A stretch of DNA of 64,000 nt from NCEH01 sp002257205 (GTDB taxonomy: Bacteria > Pseudomonadota > Alphaproteobacteria > Rhizobiales > Xanthobacteraceae), in assembly GCF_043195105.1 (NCBI RefSeq), contig NZ_JBAFWO010000004.1, one strand, 5' to 3'. The notes under the pieces were generated by a model. The model saw only the letters and a list, made by a program, of their open reading frames with translations. It had not been told where the DNA came from and searched no databases. The position numbers and the translations under genes were made by a program. Shown here piece after piece: positions 8,396 through 17,910 of this stretch (position 1 is its first letter; each line of letters starts with the position of its first letter).

Positions 8396-10900
8396 ATGGC
8401 CGCACAGGGCAAACCCTTCTGGACCGTGCCGGTCGCGGCGATGCTCACCGGGCTCGGCTGCACCGCCGATGGCCTGAGCACGGGCGCGGTCGAGGACCGC
8501 CGTACGCGGTATGGTGCCAATGCCGATAGCCAGCCCCGGAAGGTGGGGCCGGTCCGCGCGATCATGCGGCGGCTGGCGGAGCCGCTCTCGCTGATCCTTC
8601 TGGCCGCCGGCGCGGTTTCGGTCGCGACCGGCGATGCAGTGGGCGGCACCATCATTCTCGCCATTCTCGGCCTCTCCATCGTGCTCGACACGGTGCAGGA
8701 GGGGCAGGCGCTGAAAGCCGCCGAGATGCTGCGCCGCTCGGTCGCCGTGAAGGCGGAGGCGAAGCGCGACGGCGCCTTCATCGCGGTGGACGTGGGCGCG
8801 CTGGTGCCCGGCGATCTCGTGCGCATCCGGGCCGGAGACATCATTCCCGCCGACGCGCGGGTGCTGGAGGCGAACGCTTTCACCTGCGATGAAGCCGCGC
8901 TCACCGGCGAACCCTATCCGGTGCGCAAGCAGCCGGGTGTCATCGCCTCCGCCCTGGCGGCGGACGCCGACAATGCGGTGTTTCGGGGCGCGGTGGCGCA
9001 GACCGGGGAGGCGCTGGCGCTGGTGGTCCACACCGGCCGCGACAGCCTGTTCGGCGAGGCCGCCTCCGCGCTCGCGGAAGCGCAGACCCCCTCGCCCTTC
9101 CAGCGCGACCTGCACGCCTTCGGTCTGCTGACCGCGCGGCTCACGCTCGCTTTGGTGCTGCTGGTGCTGACGGCGCACATGCTGTTCGGCCGGCCGGTGC
9201 TGGAATCCCTCATGTTCGCGGTGGCGCTGGCGGTGGGGCTCACCCCCGAGCTTCTGCCCATGATCACCACCGTGACGCTCTCGCGCGGCGCGCTGCGCAT
9301 GGCGGCGCGCAAGGTGATCGTGAAGCGGCTCGCGGCGATCCATGATCTCGGCGCCATGAACGTGCTGTGCACGGACAAGACCGGCACCCTCACCGAAGCC
9401 CGCGTCACGCTGGCGAAAAGCCTCGATCCCGCAGGCGCCGAGGATCCGCGCGCCGCCACCCTCGCCGCCCTTGCCGCCCATCTCGGCGGCGATCGCGGAG
9501 CGCTCGACGCGGCGCTGCTGGACTGCCGGCACGATCCGGCGGCGGGCTGGGTGATGGAGGAGGTGCGTGCCTTCGATTTCTCCCGCCGCCTGGGTTCGGT
9601 GCTCGCGCAGGGGCCGGACGAACATCTGCTCATCGTGAAGGGCGCGCCCGAGGCGGTGCTGAAATTGTGCGCCACCCGGCGCGACGGCAGCGCCATGGAC
9701 GCGGCCGCGCAGGGGCAGGCGCACGCCCTGGTCCAGGCCTTGGCGGGCGATGGATTGCGCGCGGTGGCGGTGGCCTCTAAACCCTGGGCCGGCGCGCCGC
9801 GTGAACTGACCGCCGAGGATGAAGCCGGGCTGGTGTTCGAGGGCCTGTGCGCCTTCGCCGATCCGCCCAAGGCCACCGCCGCCGCCGCCATCGCCCGCCT
9901 CGCCAAGGCCGGGGTGCGGCTGAAGATCCTCTCCGGCGACGATCCGGTGGTGGTGAAGCGCCTCGCCGGCCTGGTCGGGCTGAAGGCGGACGAAGTGCTG
10001 TCCGGCGCCGATGTGGCGGCGCTGAGCGACGCCGCGCTGGCGGTGCGGGTGCGGCAGGTGGATGCCTACGGTCGCCTGTCGCCAGACCAGAAATCGCGCA
10101 TCGTCAAGGCGCTCCAGGCGCGCGGCGCGGTGGTGGGGTTTCTCGGCGACGGCATCAATGACGCGCCGGGGCTCAAGGCCGCCGATATCGGCCTCTCGGT
10201 GGAGGGCGCCACCGGCGTCGCCCAGGCGGCGGCCGACATGATCCTGCTGGAGAGCGATCTCGGCGTGGTGGCCGACGGCGTGGAGGAGGGGCGGCGCACC
10301 TTCGTCAATATCCTCAAATATGTGCGCATGGCCGCCAGCTCCAATTTCGGCAACATGCTCTCCATGGCGGCGGCCTCCCTGTTCCTGCCCTTCCTGCCCA
10401 TGCTGCCGACTCAGATCCTGCTCAACAATTTGCTCTACGACCTCTCGGAAATCGGCATCCCGTTCGACCGGGTGCGGCCTGAGGCGCTGGCGCGGCCGCA
10501 GGTGTGGGATATGTCCGGGCTGGTGCGGTTCGCGGCCATCATGGGTCCGCTCTCCTCGGTGTTCGACCTCCTTACCTTCGGCGGCCTGATCTTCCTGTTC
10601 CACGTGACGCCGGATGCGTTCCGCACCGCCTGGTTCCTGGAATCCATGGCGACGCAGATCCTCGTCATCTTCATCATCCGCACCCGCGCGCGCCCCTGGG
10701 CGGACTTGCCCCATCCGCTGCTCGCCGCCTCCTCGCTCGGAGCCTTGTTGGTAGCGATGGCGCTGCCGTTCACGCCGTTCGGCGCCTGGTTCGGCTTCGC
10801 CTTGCTGCCGCCTTCGCTGCTCGGCGCATTGGCGCTGTTGGTCGTCGCCTATCTCGCCATGGCCGAGGGGCTGAAGCGCTTCGCCATGAAACGGGGGTAG
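8396..10900 (+). CDS. mgtA: MgtA-type magnesium-translocating P-type ATPase
   Basis: An 834-residue P-type ATPase of the P3B (MgtA/MgtB) group, expected to import Mg2+ across the inner membrane. Visible motifs: TGEP in the actuator domain (ALTGEPYPV), the phosphorylation site CTDKTGTLT with Asp327, the P-domain GDGINDAPG, and the MgtA-type VGLTPELLPM plus GALRMAARKVIVKR before the phosphorylation site. About ten membrane segments can be placed, six of them C-terminal. It is shorter than E. coli MgtA (about 900 residues), mainly at the N-terminus. I chose the ATG at 8396, 26 bases after fabI, so it could be co-transcribed with the PHA operon, although its function is unrelated. Another P3-type cation specificity cannot be excluded. 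Confidence 0.88.
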   Translation: MAAQGKPFWTVPVAAMLTGLGCTADGLSTGAVEDRRTRYGANADSQPRKVGPVRAIMRRLAEPLSLILLAAGAVSVATGDAVGGTIILAILGLSIVLDTVQEGQALKAAEMLRRSVAVKAEAKRDGAFIAVDVGALVPGDLVRIRAGDIIPADARVLEANAFTCDEAALTGEPYPVRKQPGVIASALAADADNAVFRGAVAQTGEALALVVHTGRDSLFGEAASALAEAQTPSPFQRDLHAFGLLTARLTLALVLLVLTAHMLFGRPVLESLMFAVALAVGLTPELLPMITTVTLSRGALRMAARKVIVKRLAAIHDLGAMNVLCTDKTGTLTEARVTLAKSLDPAGAEDPRAATLAALAAHLGGDRGALDAALLDCRHDPAAGWVMEEVRAFDFSRRLGSVLAQGPDEHLLIVKGAPEAVLKLCATRRDGSAMDAAAQGQAHALVQALAGDGLRAVAVASKPWAGAPRELTAEDEAGLVFEGLCAFADPPKATAAAAIARLAKAGVRLKILSGDDPVVVKRLAGLVGLKADEVLSGADVAALSDAALAVRVRQVDAYGRLSPDQKSRIVKALQARGAVVGFLGDGINDAPGLKAADIGLSVEGATGVAQAAADMILLESDLGVVADGVEEGRRTFVNILKYVRMAASSNFGNMLSMAAASLFLPFLPMLPTQILLNNLLYDLSEIGIPFDRVRPEALARPQVWDMSGLVRFAAIMGPLSSVFDLLTFGGLIFLFHVTPDAFRTAWFLESMATQILVIFIIRTRARPWADLPHPLLAASSLGALLVAMALPFTPFGAWFGFALLPPSLLGALALLVVAYLAMAEGLKRFAMKRG

Positions 10901-11017
10901 GGGGTCTGCTTTCCTCCAGCCGGCACGGCGTGTCGCAAACGCGATTCCCTGCCGGAAAGAAGAAAGCTATAGGAGCGCAGGCCCGCGCGGCGGGCGGTCA
11001 CATCTGCGGAGAACGCC

Positions 11018-12129
<1,112 letters not shown>

Positions 12130-12130
<1 letters not shown>

Positions 12131-12966
12131 TGGAGACCCTCTCGCAGGCGAAGGCGTTCGGCGGGGTGCAGGGCGTCTATCGCCACGCCTCGGTGGAAAC
12201 CAAATGCCCTATGACCTTCGCGGTCTATGTTCCGCCCCAGGCGGAGCAGGGGCCGGTGCCGCTGCTGTGGTATCTCTCCGGCCTCACCTGCACCCATGCG
12301 AACGTGATGGAGAAGGGCGAATATCGCCGCGCCGCCGCCGAGCATGGGATCATGATCGTGTGCCCGGACACCTCGCCGCGTGGTCCCGATGTGCCGGATG
12401 AGCCGGACAATTGGCAGTTCGGCTCCGGCGCCGGCTTCTATCTCGACGCGACCCAGGCGCCTTATGCGGAAAATTACCGTATGGCGCGCTATGTGGCAGA
12501 GGATTTGCCGGCGCTGATCGCCGCGCATTTCCCCGCCGATATGGCCCGCCAGGGCATTTTCGGCCATTCCATGGGCGGGCACGGCGCGCTGACGCTGGCG
12601 CTGAAAAATCCCGGCCGCTTCCAGAGCTGCTCGGCCTTCGCGCCGATCGTGCAGCCGAGCACGGCCGGCTGGTCGCGCCCGGCGTTCGAGAAATATCTCG
12701 GCGCGGATGAGGCGGCATGGCGCGCCTATGATGCCTGCGCCCTGATCGCGGACGGGCACCGCTTTCCCGAACTCCTGGTGGACCAGGGGGCGGCGGACGG
12801 ATTTTTGCAGGAGGGATTGCGGCCCTGGCTGCTGGAAGAGGCGTGCGCCAAGGCGGGCATTCCGCTCACCCTGACGCTACGGGATGGCTACGACCATTCC
12901 TATTATTTCATCTCCACCTTCATGGCCGACCATGTGGCTTACCATGCGGAACGCTTGAAGGCGTAA
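12130..12966 (+). CDS. fghA: S-formylglutathione hydrolase
   Basis: A 278-residue esterase-D-family serine hydrolase that splits S-formylglutathione into formate and glutathione, completing glutathione-dependent formaldehyde oxidation. The nucleophile elbow is GHSMGGHGA with Ser147; the other triad members are the Asp in DQGAADGFL and His256 in GYDHSYYFI. The N-terminal LSGLTCTHANVMEKGEYRRA segment is typical of the family. The one-base stop/start overlap (TGATG at 12128-12132) with the dehydrogenase indicates translational coupling. Length is normal for the family. Confidence 0.96.
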
Positions 12967-12967
12967 C

Positions 12968-13029
12968 GCCGCCGCGCGGGCGCTGCGGCGGCTCCGCGCA
13001 AAATACGGGCTTCCCCCGGATCGCGGGGG
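12968..13029. terminator. Two hairpins between convergent genes
   Basis: An 8-bp perfect stem (12968-12975 with 12985-12992, GCCGCCGC/GCGGCGGC) starts two bases after the fghA stop. A second hairpin follows, CCCCCG/CGGGGG (13013-13018 with 13024-13029), and a related but shorter one lies at about 13053-13067. They separate the convergent fghA and ghrA-like genes. None has a clear U-tract, so termination is likely but not certain. Confidence 0.45.
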
Positions 13030-13068
13030 TTCCTCCACGAAGCGGGAGTTTCCCCGATCCGCGGGGGC

Positions 13069-14010
13069 TCAATAGCCGAGGTGCGGATCCACCCGGTTGA
13101 GCACCTCTTGCCCCGCGCGCACCCGGCGGATGTTTTCCGCGATCTGCGCCGCCGCCGATTTGGGAATGGCGACCGAGGCGAGATGCGGTGTGATGAGCAC
13201 GTTTTCCATGGCCCAGAGCGGGCTTTCGGGCGGCAGCGGCTCGTGGGCGAACACGTCCAGCGTGGCTTCGCCGATCTGCCCGGACTGAAGCGCGGCGATC
13301 AGCGCCTCCTCGTCCACGATGGGGCCACGGGCGACATTGATGAAAGTCGCGCCGCGCGGCAGCTGGGAGAGGCGTTTTGCGTCGATCAGGCCGTGGGTTT
13401 CCCCCGTCAGGGGCAGCATCACCACCAGAATCTCGCATGACCCAAGGAAAGATTCGAGCGAATCAAGCCCGTGGAAGCAGGTGATTCCCGGCAAATCCTT
13501 GGCGGAACGGGACCAGCCGCGCACATTGAAGCCCTGGCGGGCCAGTTCGTGCGCTGCCATGGCCCCCAATTCGCCGAGTCCCAGCACGCCGACGGTCATC
13601 TCGTCCGCCGTGCGGGGGTGCACATAATGCCAGCGGTGGGCCCGCTGGGCCTTCTCGAAAGTGGGGATGTTTCGCGCGTGACGTAACACCGCCATGAGCA
13701 CGAACGAGGCCATCATGCGGCCCATGTCCGGGTCCGAGACGCGGGTGATGGGCACGTTCGGCAGATCATCGCGGGCCATCAGCGCATCGACCCCGGCCCC
13801 CAGGTTGACGACCAGTTCAAGGTTTTGAAATTCATTGAAAAAACCGTGTGGCGGCTTCCATACCAGGGCGTATCTTACCTCCGCCGGATCGCCCGTATCG
13901 GGCGCGATCCGCACGTCGAGGTCCGGCATCTGGTCACGCAAGGCCTGCGCCCAGGGGCCGGCCACATCCACCCGGCTGTAGAATACCAAAGCCCGTTCGC
14001 CACCGCTCAT
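13069..14010 (-). CDS. ghrA: GhrA-like glyoxylate/hydroxypyruvate reductase
   Basis: A 313-residue D-2-hydroxyacid dehydrogenase of the GhrA type, which reduces glyoxylate or hydroxypyruvate with NADPH. The Rossmann motif is VGVLGLGELGAMAAHELA, and the catalytic Arg, Glu and His are found in NVARGPIVDEEAL, DVFAHEPLP and ITPHLASVA. The short N-terminal catalytic half (ALVWKPPHGFFNEFQNLELV) is typical of GhrA and not of PdxB or SerA. The ATG at 14010 has GGGGGTG upstream; the frame is open further 5' but unconserved. It is monocistronic, convergent with fghA and divergent from the gene at 14206. Substrate preference is inferred from family resemblance. Confidence 0.88.
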   Translation of the reverse strand: MSGGERALVFYSRVDVAGPWAQALRDQMPDLDVRIAPDTGDPAEVRYALVWKPPHGFFNEFQNLELVVNLGAGVDALMARDDLPNVPITRVSDPDMGRMMASFVLMAVLRHARNIPTFEKAQRAHRWHYVHPRTADEMTVGVLGLGELGAMAAHELARQGFNVRGWSRSAKDLPGITCFHGLDSLESFLGSCEILVVMLPLTGETHGLIDAKRLSQLPRGATFINVARGPIVDEEALIAALQSGQIGEATLDVFAHEPLPPESPLWAMENVLITPHLASVAIPKSAAAQIAENIRRVRAGQEVLNRVDPHLGY

Positions 14011-14205
14011 GATCACCCCCGTGTATTGCCGGAAAATAACCTGCCAAGGCGTGACCCGCCACGCACCATAAGGCAGCTTCCCGCAAGCTTGCTCCTTCAC
14101 GGTGCATCAGGAAGAGGCATGTGCGTTCAATCTCTGCGTGTATTTTTAGCCATATGAGAGGATAATGGCGCTCGACGAAGCAGGCGGGCCGTAACAAAAG
14201 GAAAC

Positions 14206-14622
14206 ATGGGTCTTCGCGTGGAGAGGCAAATGCCCAATCAGACCATTGAAATCGACGCCGTCACCAAAGTCACCCTCGCTGCCTTGCTCAACCTGATCCG
14301 CCTGCTTGGTGCGGAACTGGTGGCCGGCAAGCATCGAGACGATGTCGATCACCTGGAACGCGCGCTGCGCGCGAAGCTGAACTTCGTAAGGGAAGGCGTC
14401 GACAAGCACGATGCCGAGGCCGGGCTCGCCCTGGCGCACCAATTGCTGACGCCGGTGCTGCGCCAGATCCGCGCCCAGGCCAATCTCGCCGGCGGCGAGG
14501 CGCAGCCGGTGCCGCGCGAGGCCGCAGACGCGGCTGCCGCAGCGATCCCGGCCGTGAAGGCGGGGCCCGCGAAACTGTCGTCCGCCCGCGCCACGCGGGC
14601 CAAGCGCGCCAGCATGAATTGA
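14206..14622 (+). CDS. Conserved small protein of unknown function
   Basis: A 138-residue protein I do not recognise. Residues about 10-100 look like a helical bundle: an N-terminal stretch VTLAALLNLIRLLGAELVAG is followed by charged amphipathic helices (DDVDHLERALRAKLNFVREG and EAGLALAHQLLTPVLRQIRA). The last about 40 residues are Ala/Pro/Lys-rich and probably disordered. No signal peptide or convincing membrane span. AAGGA precedes the ATG at 14206; an alternative ATG at 14230 (MPNQTIEID) also has a GGAGAGG site and would remove eight residues. It is followed by an exceptional run of three hairpins, so it is probably a single-gene transcript. Confidence 0.7.
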   Translation: MGLRVERQMPNQTIEIDAVTKVTLAALLNLIRLLGAELVAGKHRDDVDHLERALRAKLNFVREGVDKHDAEAGLALAHQLLTPVLRQIRAQANLAGGEAQPVPREAADAAAAAIPAVKAGPAKLSSARATRAKRASMN

Positions 14623-14642
14623 GCCGCGCGGTCAAAAAAATT

Positions 14643-14680
14643 CGCGCAGGGCGGAACCCCCCGTGGCCCTGCGCGTTTTT
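14643..14680 (+). terminator. Intrinsic terminator of the gene at 14206
   Basis: A perfect 10-bp stem, CGCGCAGGGC (14643-14652) with GCCCTGCGCG (14666-14675), is followed directly by TTTTT (14676-14680). It begins 20 bases after the stop codon. Confidence 0.88.
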
Positions 14681-14682
14681 AA

Positions 14683-14709
14683 GGTATCACCGCCCCCCAC
14701 GGTGATACC
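14683..14709. repeat. Perfect 10-bp hairpin between two terminators
   Basis: GGTATCACCG (14683-14692) pairs perfectly with CGGTGATACC (14700-14709) around a 7-base C-rich loop. No U-tract follows. It lies three bases after the first terminator and six before the next. Its role is unknown; an operator or a third transcript-end structure are options. Confidence 0.6.
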
Positions 14710-14714
14710 CCAAA

Positions 14715-14757
14715 GCCCCGCTCTCTTCCCCCCGGAGAGCGGGGCATTTCTTTTTCC
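14715..14757 (+). terminator. Second strong intrinsic terminator
   Basis: An 11-bp perfect stem, GCCCCGCTCTC (14715-14725) with GAGAGCGGGGC (14735-14745), is followed by ATTTCTTTTT. It could serve the plus-strand gene as a back-up. The convergent metallopeptidase gene ends at 14803, so the stem may also shape that transcript's end, though no U-run lies on that side. Confidence 0.75.
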
Positions 14758-14802
14758 CGCCCATGGTTTCCGCCCATGGTTTCCGCACGTCTTGCCCGCC
14801 GG

Positions 14803-15948
14803 TCAGCCCGGCTGGGTCGCCATCCTGGGCGCGCGGCCCTCGGCCGGCCCGGTCTTGTCGACCGCTGGCGCGATCGGCGGCGCGTCCTCGTCATGGACCA
14901 GCAGTTCGTGGATGAATTGGAGCTTCTGCGTCACCGGCAGCGAGAGGACGAAGGGATAGAGGTCCGGCTGGCCCATGGAGCGATTGATGGAATTCACCGC
15001 CACCGTGAGGGGCACGAAGGCTTCTACCAAGTCCTCGGCGCTGGGCGCCTGGTAGGGCTTGAAATCCACCTCCAGCGCCAGCTCCGCCGCCTTGCGGATC
15101 TTCGGCCGCAGCTTGATGCCGAACGCGCCGGCGGTCTCCAGCGCGTCCACCATATGTACGTAATGCGCCCAGGTCTCGGCGAAATCCTCCCACGGATGGG
15201 CGGTGGCATAGGAACTGATGAAGGCGCCCTGCCAGCCGGGCGGCGGCCCCTGATCGTAATGGCGCTGGAGCGCCTCGCCATAATCGGCCCGCTCGTCGCC
15301 GAACACCGCCCGGAAGCCGTCGAGCTTGCCGCCGTCGCGCACCAGGCGGTCCCAATAATAATGGCCCACCTCGTGACGGAAATGGCCGAGCAGGGTGCGG
15401 TAGGGCTCCTTCATGCTGGTGCGGCGCGCCTCGCGCTCGGCATCGTCCGCCTCGGCGATGTTGATGGTGATGATGCCGTTGTCATGGCCGGTCAGCACCC
15501 GTTCCTGATCGCCGCTCGGCATGGTGACGTCGGCGAGGAAATCGAAGGCAAGGCCGCTTTCCGGCTGTTCCGTGCGGTCCGGCATGGGCAGCCGCCAGCG
15601 CAGCAGGGAATAGAACAGATGGTGCTTAGCCTGCTCCATCTTGCGCCAGCGCGCCAGATTCTCCTCGATCGACAGGTCCGGCACCGTGCGATTGTGGCGG
15701 CAGGCTTCGCAGGTGGTGCGGCCGGCATCGGCCGGGATCAGCCAGTTGCAGGCGTCATATTGGGCATTGTCGCAGAACAGATAGGGGCGCCCGCGGTCCG
15801 CGAGCACGCTCCAGGCCGCGCCATCCGGCTCCACGGCGGAGACGGTGTTCTTTTCCGGCAGGTAGCCAAGCCGATATCCGCAATTCACACAGAACCGATT
15901 GTCGAAATGCACCGGGTTGCGGCAATTCTGGCATTCGAAGAGCTTCAT
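14803..15948 (-). CDS. Putative zinc-binding metallopeptidase with N-terminal zinc ribbons
   Basis: A 381-residue protein. Its N-terminus carries a Cys4 zinc ribbon (CQNCRNPVHFDNRFCVNCGY) and a second CDNA...CEAC cysteine set (about 75-105). The centre contains HFRHEVGHYYWDRL, an HExxH-type zinc protease motif, with a downstream ETWAHYVHMVDALETAG helix that probably supplies further ligands. It matches the bacterial family of putative zinc-binding metallopeptidases (formerly DUF2248); the substrate is unknown. There is no signal peptide, so it should be cytoplasmic. The ATG at 15948 begins the zinc ribbon exactly; an in-frame upstream extension is Pro/Arg-rich and rejected. It is convergent with the gene at 14206. 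Confidence 0.85.
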   Translation of the reverse strand: MKLFECQNCRNPVHFDNRFCVNCGYRLGYLPEKNTVSAVEPDGAAWSVLADRGRPYLFCDNAQYDACNWLIPADAGRTTCEACRHNRTVPDLSIEENLARWRKMEQAKHHLFYSLLRWRLPMPDRTEQPESGLAFDFLADVTMPSGDQERVLTGHDNGIITINIAEADDAEREARRTSMKEPYRTLLGHFRHEVGHYYWDRLVRDGGKLDGFRAVFGDERADYGEALQRHYDQGPPPGWQGAFISSYATAHPWEDFAETWAHYVHMVDALETAGAFGIKLRPKIRKAAELALEVDFKPYQAPSAEDLVEAFVPLTVAVNSINRSMGQPDLYPFVLSLPVTQKLQFIHELLVHDEDAPPIAPAVDKTGPAEGRAPRMATQPG

Positions 15949-16157
15949 GGGCAGGGGCCTCGAACGGTCAGGCGGTGGAGCGGGCGCGAGAACCGCTGCC
16001 GGCACCCGTCTAAGGACGACGCAGCCATGCTTCGGTTCCAACCGCAAGCGCCATCGGGCGTATTATGGCGCATTCGCGTCCAGCGCCCCGGTGCAGGTGA
16101 TGTGAGATGGGTGCGAGACGGCGATGCCCTCGGCGGCCCCGCTTCAGCCCGCCCGCT

Positions 16158-16493
16158 TCAGCCGACCAACGGGTCCTGCTGGCGGTCCGGCTCGGTTTCC
16201 ATGGCCGAGGTTTGCGCACGCGCGGGTGAGGTGTTTTCCACCGGCCCGCGAAACAGCATCGAAACGCCAACCATGGCCCCGATCACGATGAGCACCGGAT
16301 AGGACAGCGTGGCCCAGACCAGCGATGAGCGCAGGGTGAGATGGCCGAACAGCCGCAACACCATGCCGATGCTGGCGGGTGCGCTCACAAATCCCAGGAT
16401 GCCGAGCGCGAATTTGGCGCGTGGAAGGAAGGCCTCCCGCGCCTTGCCGCCCGCCTCCCGTGCGCCCGCCTTGGGTGCGTCCGTCGTCCCCAT
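16158..16493 (-). CDS. Small two-span membrane protein
   Basis: A 111-residue protein of unknown function with a charged N-terminus (about 1-28), two hydrophobic segments (about 29-50, ALGILGFVSAPASIGMVLRL, and 57-82, LVWATLSYPVLIVIGAMVGV) and a polar Ser/Thr/Glu tail. It belongs to no family I recognise. It is upstream of, and on the same strand as, the metallopeptidase gene, 209 bases away. The ATG at 16493 was taken because the next in-frame Met lies inside the first hydrophobic stretch. Confidence 0.6.
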   Translation of the reverse strand: MGTTDAPKAGAREAGGKAREAFLPRAKFALGILGFVSAPASIGMVLRLFGHLTLRSSLVWATLSYPVLIVIGAMVGVSMLFRGPVENTSPARAQTSAMETEPDRQQDPLVG

Positions 16494-16661
16494 CCACGGC
16501 TCTCCCGCACCCGGCGCGGCGCGGCGGGTGTTCCGCGCTTTTTATGCGACGCGCAGCATGGCGCCAATATGGCGAGGCTTGCGGCCGCGCGCTTGCGCCG
16601 GCTTTTCAAGCGGCGGATTTGTGCTTAGACCGAAAAGCCAGGGTATTCGGGACGCTTGAAA

Positions 16662-17420
16662 ATGAAGCTGTTTGGGCATGCGGTGCGGATTCCGAGCCGG
16701 GTGGCGGAAGTCGGCTGGCTGTTCGACCAGGAGAAGGGCACCTTCATCTGGGACGCGCCGCGCAAGGTGGTGCGCGAGGAGCCTGCCGCGCGGCATCCCA
16801 AGTCGGTGCGCTATTGCCCGGCGGTGATCGACCATGACGCCCGCCTGTTCGAAGTGGTTTCCCCCATCGACATGCACCTGCGCTTCCTTGTGGACGAGAA
16901 GACCCGCGTCCCGAGCCTGGTGAACGGCGCGGGCGACCAGTCGAACATCCGCGCCAAGCATCTCGGGCAGATGATCAGCCTCGTTTCGGCGAAGGAATGG
17001 CGCCATCCCGAGCGGCCGATCCTCCAGCTCATCACGCCCTATGTGTTCGTGGCCGACGAGCCGATCTATATCAACCAGCTACCGCCCTTCAATCATTACC
17101 GGCCTAACCCGCTGCCTGGGCTGCTGATTGGCGGCCGGTTCCCAATCGAGAACTGGCCGCGCCAGCTCATGTGGGCGTTCGAGTGGCACGAGCCGAAGAA
17201 GGACATCATCATCAAGCGCGGCGAACCGCTGTTCTACGCGCGGTTCGAGACCGTGGACCCCTCGCGCCCGATCCGCATGGTGGAGGCGGAGATGACGCCG
17301 GAGCTGCGGCGCCACATCGACGGCATGTCGGGCGTCACCAATTATGTGAACCGCACCTTCTCGCTGTTCGACGTGGCGCGCCAGCGCCGGCCCAAGAAGC
17401 TGCTGACCAAGAAGAGCTGA
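16662..17420 (+). CDS. Conserved cytoplasmic protein of unknown function
   Basis: A 252-residue protein that I cannot assign. Codon use and charge balance look like a real gene. It has neither signal peptide nor membrane span. Recognisable blocks are CPAVIDHDARLFEVVSPIDM, ITPYVFVADEPIYINQLPPF and GGRFPIENWPRQLMWAFEWH, the last leading to IKRGEPLFYARFE; the abundance of aromatic and Pro residues suggests a beta-rich fold. The C-terminus is basic (RQRRPKKLLTKKS). The ATG at 16662 is preferred to a TTG two codons earlier. It is flanked downstream by the dense repeat cluster at 17446-17902. Confidence 0.8.
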   Translation: MKLFGHAVRIPSRVAEVGWLFDQEKGTFIWDAPRKVVREEPAARHPKSVRYCPAVIDHDARLFEVVSPIDMHLRFLVDEKTRVPSLVNGAGDQSNIRAKHLGQMISLVSAKEWRHPERPILQLITPYVFVADEPIYINQLPPFNHYRPNPLPGLLIGGRFPIENWPRQLMWAFEWHEPKKDIIIKRGEPLFYARFETVDPSRPIRMVEAEMTPELRRHIDGMSGVTNYVNRTFSLFDVARQRRPKKLLTKKS

Positions 17421-17445
17421 GCCAGCCTGCGGCGCTTTCGCCTCG

Positions 17446-17902
17446 CCCCCTCACCAGCCCGCACGCGGGCGACCTCTCCCCGGCGGGGAGAGGTGGAGCG
17501 GGGAGAATGTTCCCCCTCACCCCGACGGGGAGAGGGCTGGGGTGAGGGGGCAGCCTCGCCACCCACACCGCCATCTCCCGGCACAGCGCGGCGTTCCCCC
17601 TCACCCGCCCGCAAGCGGGCGACCTCTCCCCGGCGGGGAGAGGTGGGGCCGGAGGGTATTTTCCCTTTCGCCGATGGGGAGACGTGGGGCCGGAGGGTGT
17701 TCCCCCTCTCCCCGCCGGGGAGAGGGTTGGGGTGAGGGGGCAGCCTCGCCGCCCACACCGCCGTCTCCCGGCACAGCGCGGCGTCCCCCCTCACCCGCCC
17801 GCACGCGGGCGACCTCTCCCCGTCGGGGAGAGGTGGGTCAGAGGAAATCGGGGGAAATCTCCCCCTCTCCCCGCCGGGGAGAGGGCTGGGGTGAGGGGGC
17901 TC
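17446..17902. repeat. Cluster of GC-rich palindromic intergenic repeats
   Basis: Two complementary units alternate. Unit A (CCCCTCACC-x-GCCCGC...GACCTCTCCCC...GGGGAGAGGT) occurs at about 17446-17496, 17596-17646 and 17786-17838. Unit B, roughly its reverse complement (CCCCCTCTCCCC...GGGGAGAGGG-TTGGGGTGAGGGGG), occurs at about 17510-17551, 17700-17741 and 17859-17902. A conserved 43-base spacer between B and A is repeated at 17552 and 17742, so part of the cluster is a 190-bp tandem duplication. Each unit folds as a hairpin. The same family recurs at 28811-29095. The stretch fills the gap between two convergent genes and has no supported coding content; long frames through it are artefacts of its composition. 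Confidence 0.9.
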
Positions 17903-17910
17903 CCGCCCCG

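Noticed and set aside
10596..10611. TGTTCCACGTGACGCC, parS-like sequence inside mgtA
   Set aside because: The 3' half departs from the parS consensus and the site lies in conserved coding sequence.
8336..10714. Long antisense frame (about 790 codons) across fabI end and mgtA
   Set aside because: Same composition artefact; the plus strand carries intact P-type ATPase motifs.
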